Shown piece by piece: positions 46,730-57,900 of a DNA stretch of 64,000 bases. A model generated the notes under the pieces. The model had not been told where the DNA came from, did no database searches, and was given only the letters and a program-made list of their open reading frames with translations. The stretch spans positions 4,539,607 to 4,603,606 of the forward strand of contig OY855915.1 of NCBI GenBank assembly GCA_963693305.1, written 5' to 3'. The position numbers and the translations under genes were made by a program. Origin of the DNA: Meandrina meandrites (lineage: Eukaryota > Cnidaria > Anthozoa > Scleractinia > Meandrinidae). The stretch's first letter is position 1; every line of letters begins with the position of its first letter.

Positions 46730-49700
46730 ATGTTCACTCGCAGAATTGCCAATGGTTTCCTCGCCATCACTCAAAGCCTTCCTTGCGTATCAACGGCTCG
46801 TAAATTCGCTACAAGCTGGATATTATCGAAAGAATTCAACTATCCCCTGACCCCAGACGATATACCTCGAACAGCGGGAATGCCCACGATGTTTCGGCTT
46901 CCCATGCAAACAACAGCTGAAGGATTAGATGCATGTTTTCTAGGGATTCCACTAGATGGTGGCACTTATGCTCATCGAACTGGAGCACGGTAAGGATCTG
47001 AATAAATATTGTTGTTTTGTGTACGATGAACGTGAATACAAAAATGTTACAGAAGTCTTCGTTCACGTTTACAAATTTGCGAATCAAGGACAATCAAACA
47101 TTTCTGCTTAGTTTCTGCAGAGTATCTGCAAATTGCTCTAAAAATGCATTTATTTACAGCCATCTTTTTTTTTACGTGACCGAGAAGACAATGAAAGAGC
47201 AGTATAATAGTTCCTTGTTCTTTCGATTTCTACGCGGTTCGTTATGCGTGACTGGTTTTCGATATGTTCGTGATGCGTGATTCACCATTTTAATTGCAAA
47301 CTACGAATTGCCAACAGCCTCCAGGGCAGACGCTCTTTTGGCTCGTCAGGCAGTCTTCCCCCCAACGAAAGGCCACACAGTATCAGTTTGCAACTCAAAA
47401 TGGACGTTTTTGGGCTTTCTGATGAAATACCACCACGTAGATTATTTTCACCCCAGAGCCAAAACACAGTGCAAGTTTGCAACTCAAAATGTACATTTGT
47501 GGCCTCTCTGGTGAAATGCCATCACGTAGATTAATTCTTATTTTCACACCAGAGCCAAAACACAGTGCAAGTTTGTAACGCAAAATGTACATTTTTGGAC
47601 TTTCTGATGAAATGCCACCACGTAGATTACGCCTAATTTTCACTCTAGATACACAAAAAGTGTAGGTTTTAAACTCAAAATGTACGTTTTGCCTTTCTGT
47701 TGAAATTCCACCACGTAGTTTACAGTCCCAGTTTGTTAGTCAAAGTGTACATTTCTGGCGTTTCTGGTGAAATGCCACCACGCAGATTAAGCCTAACTTC
47801 CACTCCAGCTCCACACAAAGGTGTAATTTTGTAACACTTAATGTACATTTTTGGCCTTTCTGGTGAAATGCGACATCATAGATTAATCCAAATCTTTACC
47901 CCAGATCCAAAAACACAGTACCAGTTTGCAACTCAGAATCTAAAGTTTTCGCCTTTCTCGTGAACTCCTTATGGGTTAGAGTTACTGGGCGCAGAATCTC
48001 TGCAGAGTCCCACCCTAACCGGTCCACCCGCAGGAGAAAGCTTCGACTCGCTAATTATGTGAATAGCTTTATATAAGATTTGTTCAACTCTTTTCCTCCC
48101 ATCTGGGATGTATTTTCTTAGTCGGCGTGATGCATTATGTAAGCTATACACAGGGGTGCGCCGGCCGCTGGACAGGTTATGGTTTTCGAGGGTGTCAGTT
48201 TGGAATCAAGGGACTGGACTACAAGAACTTGGATCGAGGATTCAAAGCTGACTGCGGTATTTTGTATTCTTTCCTATAAGCATGGGCCCGCGACAGATCC
48301 GCTGTGAATCCTGCTTGATACGTCCTCACAACACACAAACTGGAGCTGCGCCTTATGAATCACTAATGGTAGCTGATGTTGGCGACGTATCGATCAATGT
48401 TTTCAATCTTGGCGCCAATATTGGTATAATACAGCAACACGTGGCCAACATCGTCAACACGGGATGTAAGCCATTGATAATGGGCGGAGACCACACCATC
48501 ACGTATCCTATTCTAAGAGCCATGAAGGTTTGTAAAATTAATAACAATCTTCGTAAATATAAATAGTGATGATCTTGCGGTGCAGACGAACTAAAGCCGG
48601 TTCGCCTGCAACGCAGGCTAATATAAATGATGTGTCACGAGCGTGGGAAAAAAAAAATCTCTCAGCTCCGTGGCTCAGTGGTTAGAGCGTCCAGCCGGTA
48701 TCTGGGAGGTCATGGGTTTATTTCCTGTCGGGGATTCAGATTTTTGTCTTTGTCCCTGACGCTCGTGACAAACGGACATTTTGTCTTTAACACATTCGTA
48801 AATGTGTCCAGTATTAGTCTTGTACCCAGATCTCCCACAATCCAAAGAGGAGTTGATAATAGCTCTCCTCGCAGAATGGAATCTGGCTACAAGATAAGCT
48901 CATACGTACAGAGTGCGTATGATAATCAAATTTAGATTTCACTTAACGGTCCCTTATCGCAGTTATCGGTCCCCTGCTGGATCAGCTGTTTCAGTTTCGT
49001 CCATTGCACAGCTATAGGCCGAAAACGGAACGGTCCAGGGGCCCGTTTTTCAAAAATCCCGAAAAGTTTTCGCACTCGGAAAGCCGCCATAGCAAAATCT
49101 CAAACCGTATGATTACAGAGCTGTTTAATTCCATGATAGTTTTAATATGAACATAGGTTCTCTTCATACAAATTTCAGGCCTATACACTCCACTGTTTTT
49201 TAAATACAGATAACTAAGACTTAACGATCCCGAAAAGTTTCTGGGGCTTTCGACATGTTCGAAAAACGGGACCCCTGAGTTTAAATTAGTATTTACTACA
49301 TGTACTTCAATTTTTATTAATTAGTATTTAGCAAGGATTGTTTATTAGTAGTTTATTAGTATTAATTTTTATTATAACTTTAAATAATAGTATATTACCT
49401 GATGATTTTTAACCGTGTATAAAGAAATGTTAAATAAATAAATAAACACGGAGCTGGTCTAGTTTGAGACTGTGAGACTGGAACGGTTCCAAAACTGGAG
49501 ATGGTGATCATATGTTTTTTGCAAGCCTAAATTTCGAATTGGAAACGGATAAACCCGTCCGGCATGATTCCAGTGAACATTAACGTTCCATAGAACTTAA
49601 TGTAACTTTTTTTTTTACAAAGAAGCTAATAAAGTCAATTTGTGTGCCATTTGACTCAAAGTTTTATTCTCTGGGATTGTCAAATTATACTATTTCGATG

Positions 49701-52700
49701 GGTTTTAATTTTGTTTCCAAAGAAAGAAAACCTTTAGTTTTATCGAGGAATTAACTATTTTTGAGCAGTGTTTAATTGATCATGAGAAAAAGATTTAACC
49801 ATGTTAAATTTTCACGTGCACACGAAACTTGTCCTGGCCTGTCCTTTGGCGGTGACATCGTTTCAAACCCGTTTAATTTTTGCTGAGTTTGTAAAAGAAT
49901 CATGGCTGAAAATTTACCCTTCTCTATCGCTAATATTCTTCGTTCAGACTTTCCACATCCTTCTCGCATTAGTAAAGTACCGTCTATTGTACACGTGACG
50001 CCTTTAAGAGAAAGCAGAATGCATCCATTTTTCGTAATGAGATGCGTTCCCGTTCAAAGATTTCACCACTGCGACCCTGAAACAAGAGCTTGTAGTTTCC
50101 ACAGCGTTCAATCAGCTGACAAAGATCACTCCCAAAACGCTGGTGATGTCCAAGAACAGAAGCAAAATTGTTTGACTGAAGAAAAGAAAGAAGGTAATTT
50201 TCAATACCTTAGATTTTTATGATGAATCGATGATGAAGTGATTTTATTTTAGCTAAACTATCTTGCTTCACACACTTTTGCATCGTAAGCATGTTAAAAG
50301 TAAACGAACAAAACAGGTTTTTGTAGTAAAACATAGCATTTGAAATTTTCAGCGCTGGAGGTGTTAAAACTCTTTCACAAATAGCGTAGGTGAGAAGGTG
50401 AGGGTTAAAAGCTAATTGAAAAGTTCGCCAGTTTATTCATGTACAATTGCGTCAGATCTTTGCAAAAGTAAAACATAATTTCGCTGGAATGAATAGCCAT
50501 GAATTCACATGTACTATAAGCGTTGAATCGAAACCGGAAGAGAAATGTAAACTTGGAAAGTTATGTTCATGGCAAGCAAATAATTTTTTATGTCACGAAA
50601 TTGTTATATTGTAAGAAGTTTCAGGTAAGAAATAAAACAGATTTAGTTTATAAATGCATCAGTGTGTACGCGGGTAAAAGTCGGCACATTCCACACAAGA
50701 AGGGAATTCCCCAGAAGGAGGAGAATTCCCCTGGGGTGTTTATATAACTTCCGGGACAGGCGTTTAATTTAGCTCTCCATTTGTAGCTCGCCTAAAACAA
50801 GAAGAAATCGCTATTTAACACTTTAATTCGTAGTGTTTGTTGGTTTCCGATTTCGATACAAATTTTTCCAATGTAGCCGGTGCCATGGGCTATGCATTTA
50901 ATCAGATTTGTATTGTTTTCCTATCTTAGAGAACAATATCAACAGAAGAACGGTCGAAGGACCTCAAGGCAGCAAGACAAGTGGAGAAAACATCGCACAA
51001 AAGAAACGCAATCGAAGCCACTTCTCGCAATTTCAACTCAAGTATCTAGAGGACATCTTTTCTCGCCAACAATACTTGACACGCGACGAGCGAGCGTTGT
51101 TGGCGAGTGTCCTGGAAATGAAAGAACTGCAGATCAGAAACTGGTTTCAAAACCGGAGATACCTGTCAAGGCACCGACGAGAAAACCGGGTCAGACAGGT
51201 TTCCACTGAAGTGTTGGTCAGCAGCTGTACTGCGCATGGTTCGAAAAATCGATGATAATAAAATCTACGGAGCTAGAAGACACATTTGATCATCATTCAA
51301 GTAATAAAATGTCAGTTGGAACTGAACATTTGCGTTTCTATTTCCTTGAAATTGTACACAAGTGAATTCAATTGGTGCTCAAGTTGTTGTTGTTAATGAT
51401 GTTGTGAAAGGCATTTTAAAATCAGTTGAAATGTTGTAAGACTAACCAACGCATTGTGAACGTAATGACAGTTAATGCTGCAAAAAAACAATAAATAAAC
51501 GACACTGCTAAAGAGCTTTCTGTTTTCTTTTTTTGTTGTTAGCGTCAGAATGGTGAATACTTGATCACGCTTTAGCATACAGTGAAGGGTTTCTGCGCCA
51601 TTTTAAAAGAGGAGAGCAATTTGAAAAAATGTTACTGGCGTGGCCTAGGAAAGATAAAATGCCGAAACCGGCACCAACTGTCCGTCTTTAGGGCGGCCCA
51701 TATTACTCGTAGCAAACGGGATGAGAAGTCTCCTTTTCTTTTGGCAGAAACTTCCATGTTCTTTCACACCAAAAAGTATATCTTGCGTAATTAGAGCAAA
51801 AACTATCTTTTGCGCTCTTTTTGACCTGATGCAAAACGGCAGGAAAACCGTTAACTGGTCTGTAAATGCAGGTCTTTATTGCAAGATGCCGTCCCAGTTT
51901 TTTCCCGCCGATTTGTGCCCCAAGCGCGAAGCGTGCAGGTTATCAACTGACGGAGAAAACGAGGATCTGTACTTAACTGAACAGACCGAAAAAATGAGGT
52001 TAAAGATGTTTATTGTATCGGCTAGCTTTTATAAGAAAACATTTTAAGTCAAGCGCGCGAGAAATGGCCCGCATTTAGCGTTAAATTGCGTAACATTTCA
52101 GAGATATGATAAATAATAGAGAAATATTATTTACAGGAAAAATACGGCCCCGTCGGACTTTTACAACTTGACGCTCATCCAGATACGAGTGAAACCACAT
52201 TTGGTGAAAAGATTTCTAACGCTACACCATTCCGTCGAGCAGTGGAGGAAGGTCTATTGGACTGTAAACGAGTCGTCCAGATTGGTTTGAGAGGGACTGG
52301 AAACTCTCCTATTGACTACGAATTCGGAAGAAGTCATGTAAGCATTTTTGTTTTAATGTTTGCTTCTCTTAATTGTGTTCAAAGCATTCTTGATAAAGAC
52401 TCCGGATCGAACGGTCCGGGTTCGAGCCCTGGCCGGGGCACTGCGCTGTGTTCTTGGGCAAGACACTTTATTCTCATAGTGCCCCTCTCCACCCAGGTGT
52501 ATAAATGGGTACCGGCGAATTTACTGCTGGGGGTAACCCTACCCTGCGATGGACTAGCATCCCATCTAGGGGGGAGTAGAAATACTCCTAGTCGCTTCAT
52601 GCTATGGAAACCGAGATAAGCTCCGGTCTGATGGACCCCTTGGCTCGTAAGCAGACTTAACCTTTACCATAGAGTAGTCAGAATAGACTCGTGCGGTTTT

Positions 52701-54437
52701 TCATCTAAGTCACAAAGGTTAGGAAAGAATTGGCGTTTTTCTTCTCTCTCGAAAGGTTGCGAAAATTGTTATAAAATGCAAAAACTTTTGTCAAATGTCA
52801 GACTCCAAAATTCGAGGGTGCAAAGCAGTTGTAACAATAAAACGTTGGAAAATTTCATTTTCCACCTTGGAGGGGGTGGGCGGGGGGGGGGGGGGGGGGA
52901 AGGGAAGCTATGTAAAAGTAAAGTGTCTTGCCCAAGAACACAATATGGCTAGGGGCTGTTTGGGCTTGAAAAGGAATGAATTACCCGAGAACATTACGCT
53001 AGTACCTGGAATATTCCACTCTTCTTCAATAAAACAAACGATGGGACGATGTGGCATCGCGCACTCGCCGACTCGATGATACCCTTAAACAAAGACAAAC
53101 ACGGCTACGTTTTTGCGTAATAAGGCCAATAAGCAAACTCAAAGAAAAATCAATTTCCTCTATAGTAAAATGTTACGATTACTTTCCTTGTTCAACGCAG
53201 GGTTTTAAGATAGTTCCCGCCAAATACTGCTGGTACAAATCCATGGAGCCATTGATGGCGCAGGTCCGGGAGGTTATGGGGGACGCGCCTGTTTACATCA
53301 CTTTTGATATCGATGCAATTGATCCTGGTTATGCCCCTGGGACAGGTCAGTATTGCAGCTATTTTCGATGTAAAATATCGTAAATGTTACCTTAGCTTAT
53401 AGTCTAAAGTGTCAGCCGTCCTCTCTTCCTTGCCCCCAGAGTAGGGGCTCCCTATCGTCGTTGTACATGCACATGAAATTCTTCTCCTATTGCGTTTGAT
53501 GGTAAACTTTACGCAAATGAAGTCAATAATTAATTTAAAAAACCACAGGGATAATGGGAGGGAAGTCCGGATACCCCGAATAACCCGGATTTCCCAGACC
53601 CTTCAAACCCCGTTCCCCCTCCCCCGTACGCGTGGTTCATGCGTGTAGAGAAAATCCAGCGATGCGCACATTACCTTTGTTATACTGTGAACAATGTAAA
53701 CAATGTTGTTTATTATTTTATTTCCTCAGGAACTCACGAAGTTGGGGGTTTGACAGTAATTCAAGCCTTAGAAATAATCAGAGGTTGTAGAGGAATGAAT
53801 ATAATTGGTGGAGATCTCGTAGAGGTTGGTACTCGGATACGCCTTACATAGGAACACAGTCATCTATCCTAACATAGACCACAGGACACCCAAAACTAAC
53901 GGTTTCTGTTTGTAGAACAGTACTCGATGATACGCCCAAACTGAGTCGATTTGTCTAGGAGACACTGATAACATGAACCTTCCTCGTTCGTGGACCGGTC
54001 AGGAATAATAAGTTGCGGCTGTATTCGCAGGCTTCTTTTATAGGGACGGACCATTATTTTTTTTTGGAGGCGGGGATGGAAAATATTGAAACAAAATTGT
54101 TTGCAGGGCCTTGAGAAGACAAAATAAATTGCTTGCAAACACGAAATGTGTAAGAAAATAGTTTGCATTTCAAAAACAAATGTTTGCAGAGGTGCATAAA
54201 TTAAAAGAAAAAGTTTGCAGAGGAACATTTTTCATCCCCCCCCCCCCCCCCCCCACCTCCAGGAAAATAATGGCCCGTCCCTCACAACTCTTTTTTATGT
54301 ATTTTGTCCAGGTTTCTCCTTGGTTTGACGTGCACGGGGGAACTTCAATCCTGGCGGCTAATTTATTGTACGAAATGATGTGTGTCCTGCCAGGAGTGAT
54401 TTACAAAGATGCGCCTGCATCGGATTTTCAGTTCTGA
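46730..54437 (+). CDS. Agmatinase-like ureohydrolase A, HG motif lost
   Basis: Six coding exons: 46730-46989, 48281-48527, 52137-52337, 53201-53345, 53730-53824 and 54312-54437, giving 357 aa in an intact frame. It is a ureohydrolase of the mitochondrial agmatinase (AGMAT) type, enzymes that hydrolyse guanidino compounds to urea with two Mn ions. The N-terminus ([15 protein letters not shown]...) looks like a mitochondrial targeting peptide. All metal-ligand motifs are present: GGDH, DAHPD and FDIDAIDP. The His-Gly motif that follows DAHxD in the family (HGTPF in paralog B) reads NATPF here, and the loop after VEVSP is WFDVHGG instead of PYDTTGT. The donor after exon 5 is GTTGGT, off consensus. 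A homeobox gene lies inside intron 2. It is a tandem duplicate of 54914-62052 and probably altered or inactive as an enzyme. AATAAA is at 54661. Confidence 0.9.
47383..47968 (+). repeat. ~90-100-bp tandem repeat, about seven units
   Basis: Each unit carries AGTTTGCAACTCAAAATGTA, then CTTTCTGGTGAAATGCCA, then CCACGTAGATTA and a CCAGAGCCAAAACACAGTG block. Units differ by 10-25 percent and one is shortened (about 47663-47725). In intron 1 of agmatinase-like A. Confidence 0.8.
48631..48770 (+). repeat. tRNA-derived SINE-like element
   Basis: Centre reads as a tRNA head: box A-like TGGCTCAGTGGTTAGAGCG (48671-48689) and a box B-like GGGTTTATTTCC near 48715. The ends TGTCACGAGCGT and ACGCTCGTGACA are inverted. 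It cannot be a working tRNA: the D and T arms are imperfect and no acceptor stem closes. In intron 2 of agmatinase-like A. Confidence 0.55.
49038..49276. mobile_element. TIR element with AGGGGCCCGTTTTTC ends
   Basis: Inverted ends AGGGGCCCGTTTTTCAAAAA and GAAAAACGGGACCCCT, with CCCGAAAAGTTT repeated just inside both. Non-coding. Confidence 0.6.
49902..51255 (+). CDS. Divergent ANTP/NK-type homeobox protein
   Basis: Two exons, 49902-50193 and 50930-51255, joined in phase 1, give 205 aa. A homeodomain transcription factor, acting in the nucleus. The N-terminus carries FSIANIL (residues 7-13), an eh1 motif that recruits Groucho/TLE corepressors. The homeodomain (about 122-181) ends with WFQNRR and has R5, F8, L16, F20, W48, F49, Q50, N51 and R53. 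The helix-3 phrase is [18 protein letters not shown]: position 47, usually I or V and in contact with DNA bases, is Asn. The phrase RQQYL..ERALLAS recalls Noto/Vent-like and other eh1-bearing NK-related classes, but I cannot place it firmly. AATAAA follows the stop at 51257. It lies wholly inside intron 2 of agmatinase-like A, same strand. Start chosen as the ATG giving the eh1 motif near the N-terminus. Confidence 0.88.
52394..52665 (+). repeat. tRNA-derived SINE-like repeat S1, copy 4
   Basis: S1 in + orientation: tRNA-like head with box B GGGTTCGAGCCCTGG, then TTCTTGGGCAAGACACTTTA, CCACCCAGGTGTATAAATGG, and the tail GCGATGGACTAGCATCCCAT. Follows exon 3 of agmatinase-like A. A short reversed S1 fragment (GTGTCTTGCCCAAGAACACA) lies at 52921-52944. 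Confidence 0.7.
54042..54282. mobile_element. MITE with AGGGACNGACCATTATTTT ends, copy 2
   Basis: Ends AGGGACGGACCATTATTTTT and AAAATAATGGCCCGTCCCT, same interior as 10699-10935 and a C-run at 54236-54254. It ends only 29 bp before the last exon of agmatinase-like A, so it supplies that exon's polypyrimidine and branch-point surroundings. Confidence 0.7.
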
Positions 54438-54913
54438 GGTGGAGATTATTAGCTAATTTCGAAGACGTCGATCATTTGGATTAATTGTCACGCAAGGGCG
54501 AGTGCTGCGTGACAATACTTGCTAGCTGCTTTCTCCAGCCTCGAGACAAAAAGAGAATTTTAAATTGTAAGCGAATTTTATTTTCGTTTCCTTGGATTTT
54601 CAATATTAAATTCTATCTTTCGAGATGAGAAACTGTAACTATTGAGCATTTTAAAGGAGAAATAAAAATGTCTTGTATACTTTGGCTTTACATTTCATGA
54701 CCTTTATAAAACCGCGTTCCTATTTCCCATAATTTGATTTTCTTCATTTTCTCTCGCGAGCTGAAGACTTGTCTTCAATGAGCTTCTCCCTGCGTCCTGT
54801 CCTCTCCTGTTCTCTATGCCACCTACCCACCCCACCCATACGTATCCCTGCTGGCTAGATCCCAGGGCCTACTCATTTAGCTCAACGCCCTTTTGTTGTG
54901 TCCTCGCGAAATC

Positions 54914-57900
54914 ATGAATGCAAGAAGTTGTGTTTTTCGTTTCTTGGTGGGTTCAAACCCGCAAATCCTCAATGGACTCAAAACCTCTCTACAAGCTCGT
55001 CACATTTCTGTCTGCAGCCGTTTGAACAGAAACCTCAACTTTCCAACGAGTCCGAATGACATGCCTCGCTCAGGAGGTATCGCGTCCATGATGCGACTTC
55101 CAATCCAGAGCACTGCAGAGGGATTAGACGCTTGTTTTGTGGGAATTCCTTTGGACTCTGGAGCGTCAAACCGGTCTGGAACGCGGTATGTTTACTAAAA
55201 AATCGTTGCATTAGGTAGAATGGGCAGACATCACATGGGCACGAGTCTTCATTATTGATCCAACGTATACCAGTAGGATCATCGTCCACGGTTGCTTGCT
55301 TGTTAAACACTTCGAGAGAAGTCTTCAGTCAATGATTGGAGAGTAATCACGCAACATCTCTATGGGGCATCTACCTGTCACGCACAAATTGTTAATTTTC
55401 CAGAATGTATCCTGTCTGCGTTTTGCTTGTTTTTATTCAGAAATGTGATGTTTAATTCCAACTATTCGTAGTTTTCAGTAAGACACTAGGGAGCTTAAGC
55501 AAACTACGACGGCAACGGCATGTATGCTATCAATATGTCAATCATTCTTTATTTCCTTATCCAAAAAACCTGACATCAGTGGTTTTTAGAAAATCTGTGC
55601 ACTGTAAAATTTTAAACAACTACAACATCCTGTTATGCGTCCGATCAAAACGTCGAATGTTATTTAGTTACCCATGTAACACGGAAGATTTCCAGGAGCT
55701 TGTTATAATGTATACATGCATTGATGATCGAATTGGAATTTGGAGAACTTCGAGAAAACCCTTGGATCAAAGACGAGAACCAACAACAAGCTCAGCCCAC
55801 ATTATGACGCTGGATCTGAATACAAATCCGGGTCACATTGGTTGAAGGCAAACGCACTCACCAATGCGCCATCCCTGTTCCAGATACACTGAATCACACA
55901 ATCTAATTGGTTAACTGAGCAGCCCAGATTTTGTCATCTGCACTGCTAAAGATTTTCATTCAGACCTCTTGCATATAAGGCCTAGTTAAGTCCAAATGTA
56001 GAACATATTGATGCGCAGCAGCCATCTTTTGTGTTCATTGGCGGACCTCATCAACATCTCAGTCTAGGCATATGTAACAGGACTAAAATAATATCCACTA
56101 CTTTCACCTCCACTTTGGTGAATAATTGTTTTAGTACATGTATAGACCACACAAGCTGAATAACTAGCAGACCAAAACATCACTTTTTAGTACCTGAAGC
56201 CATTTTGTTTCTCTATGGCTGCTTGGAGATGAATAGTACTTTGCTAATCACCTCCAGGTTAACCAATCAGCGTGTGCAGAAAGCACTATTCACTTGTGTG
56301 GTATATACTAAAATTTATTAAACAAAAAGGTCTCAGTCAATTATGTTTCTACATTACTTCATCCTGCACTTTGTAAAATATATATATAATTTATTAATTA
56401 CCATATTGGATTTTTAAGTAATGTTGTTTATTTACTTCAGCCTTGGTCCAAGACAAATAAGAACAGAATCATGCATGCTTCGCCCATACAATAATGCAAC
56501 AGGAGCAGCTCCATTTGAATCTCTGATGGTTGCCGATATTGGTGATATCCCCATCAACACCTACAATCTTGCTAGTACTGTGGATATTATACATAAACAT
56601 ATTGCTACAATTGCCAGTCATGGCTGCAAGCCTCTGATCTTGGGAGGTGACCACACTATCACTTACCCAATCCTTCAGGGAATCAAGGTCAGTGATCTTT
56701 ATTATTATTATTATTGTCACCAACTGGTTAACTCAGTCGTTGGTGGGGACAGGAGGGCAGTAGTCCAGGAGAAAAGGGACAGGAGGTTGGAGAAGAGAGG
56801 GTGGGAAGCAGGAGTCCCATGGTGGTGGGAACCAGGAGAAATTGAGAAAAATTTTTTCCAACATTTCGTTATATTTTGTAATAGAAATGGGACAAAGAGG
56901 AGGGGGGAGCTACGGAAAGTGGGAGGGAAGTGGGAGTAAAAGGTACAGGAAGCAGGAGTAGAAGATACATGAAGTGGGAGGTTCAAACCCTCCTGTCCCT
57001 CCCCACTCAGTTGGTAGAGTGTCAGACTACTGTGTGGGAGGTCTTGGGTTTGATCCCCAAACCAGACCAACACTCAGGGTCTTGAAATAACTGAGGAGAA
57101 TGTGCTGCCTTTGCAATGACTTCTGCAAATGGTTAGATGTTCTAGTCTTTTTAGATGAGGACGATAAACCATAGGCCCCCGTCTCTTGCATCTTCACTGT
57201 TATGGTCAGCAGGGGACATTAAAGAACTGCTTATCATAAAGAGTATGGCACAAAGTTCCTGGTGTTGTGGTCTGGTCATTGCCTGTTGTACTGTTGAAAT
57301 GCTCAGAGATATTAGTTATGTTAAAGTGGGAAAATAAAGTATTCACTCAGATCACAAGCAAATGCTCATTCCAACAAGATCAATATCTATTTTCTCCTTC
57401 AATACTGGATGGTACAAACGAGCATGCTTGTCAGTGCCATATAACAGTTTTTCCCCCTTGGGGTATATAATTTGTCGTGTTGAGAAATTATACTCCTGGA
57501 AGCAAAGTGACATCTTGCTTAAGAACACAACCCAATGACCCTGGCAGTGCTCAAACCCGGATTGATTGACATGGAGTTCAATATGCCCTGACCCATATGT
57601 TCAGCATTTGTTTGGGGCTACATAAATATTTGTCTGGTTGTTCTTAACCAGAGGTTCTTAATAATAATTTAATAAAGAGGGTCTCTATGGGTACTTACAA
57701 AGAAATTGAAGATGCCACCATTACTGCTGAAAAAATGAAGATCTCAAGATTGAAAAGAAGATTTAAAAATTCTCATGATCAGCTGTAAATTTAAAATCTA
57801 AAATGCATAAAAACTTTAAAAAAATATCTGTCATCTCTGCTTATCCCTCAATTTTTGACATTTCACAGCATATCAACAAAAAAACCCAGTTATTCATGAA

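Noticed and set aside
47383..47968. CRISPR-like array
   Set aside because: Units are long, diverged and contiguous, in an intron of an animal gene; ordinary tandem repeat.
48666..48740. tRNA gene
   Set aside because: Boxes A and B are recognisable but the arms do not close, and it sits inside a repeat with inverted ends.
51582..52047. Open frames between the homeobox gene and agmatinase A exon 3
   Set aside because: No recognisable domain, overlapping frames, and no splice sites fitting either gene.
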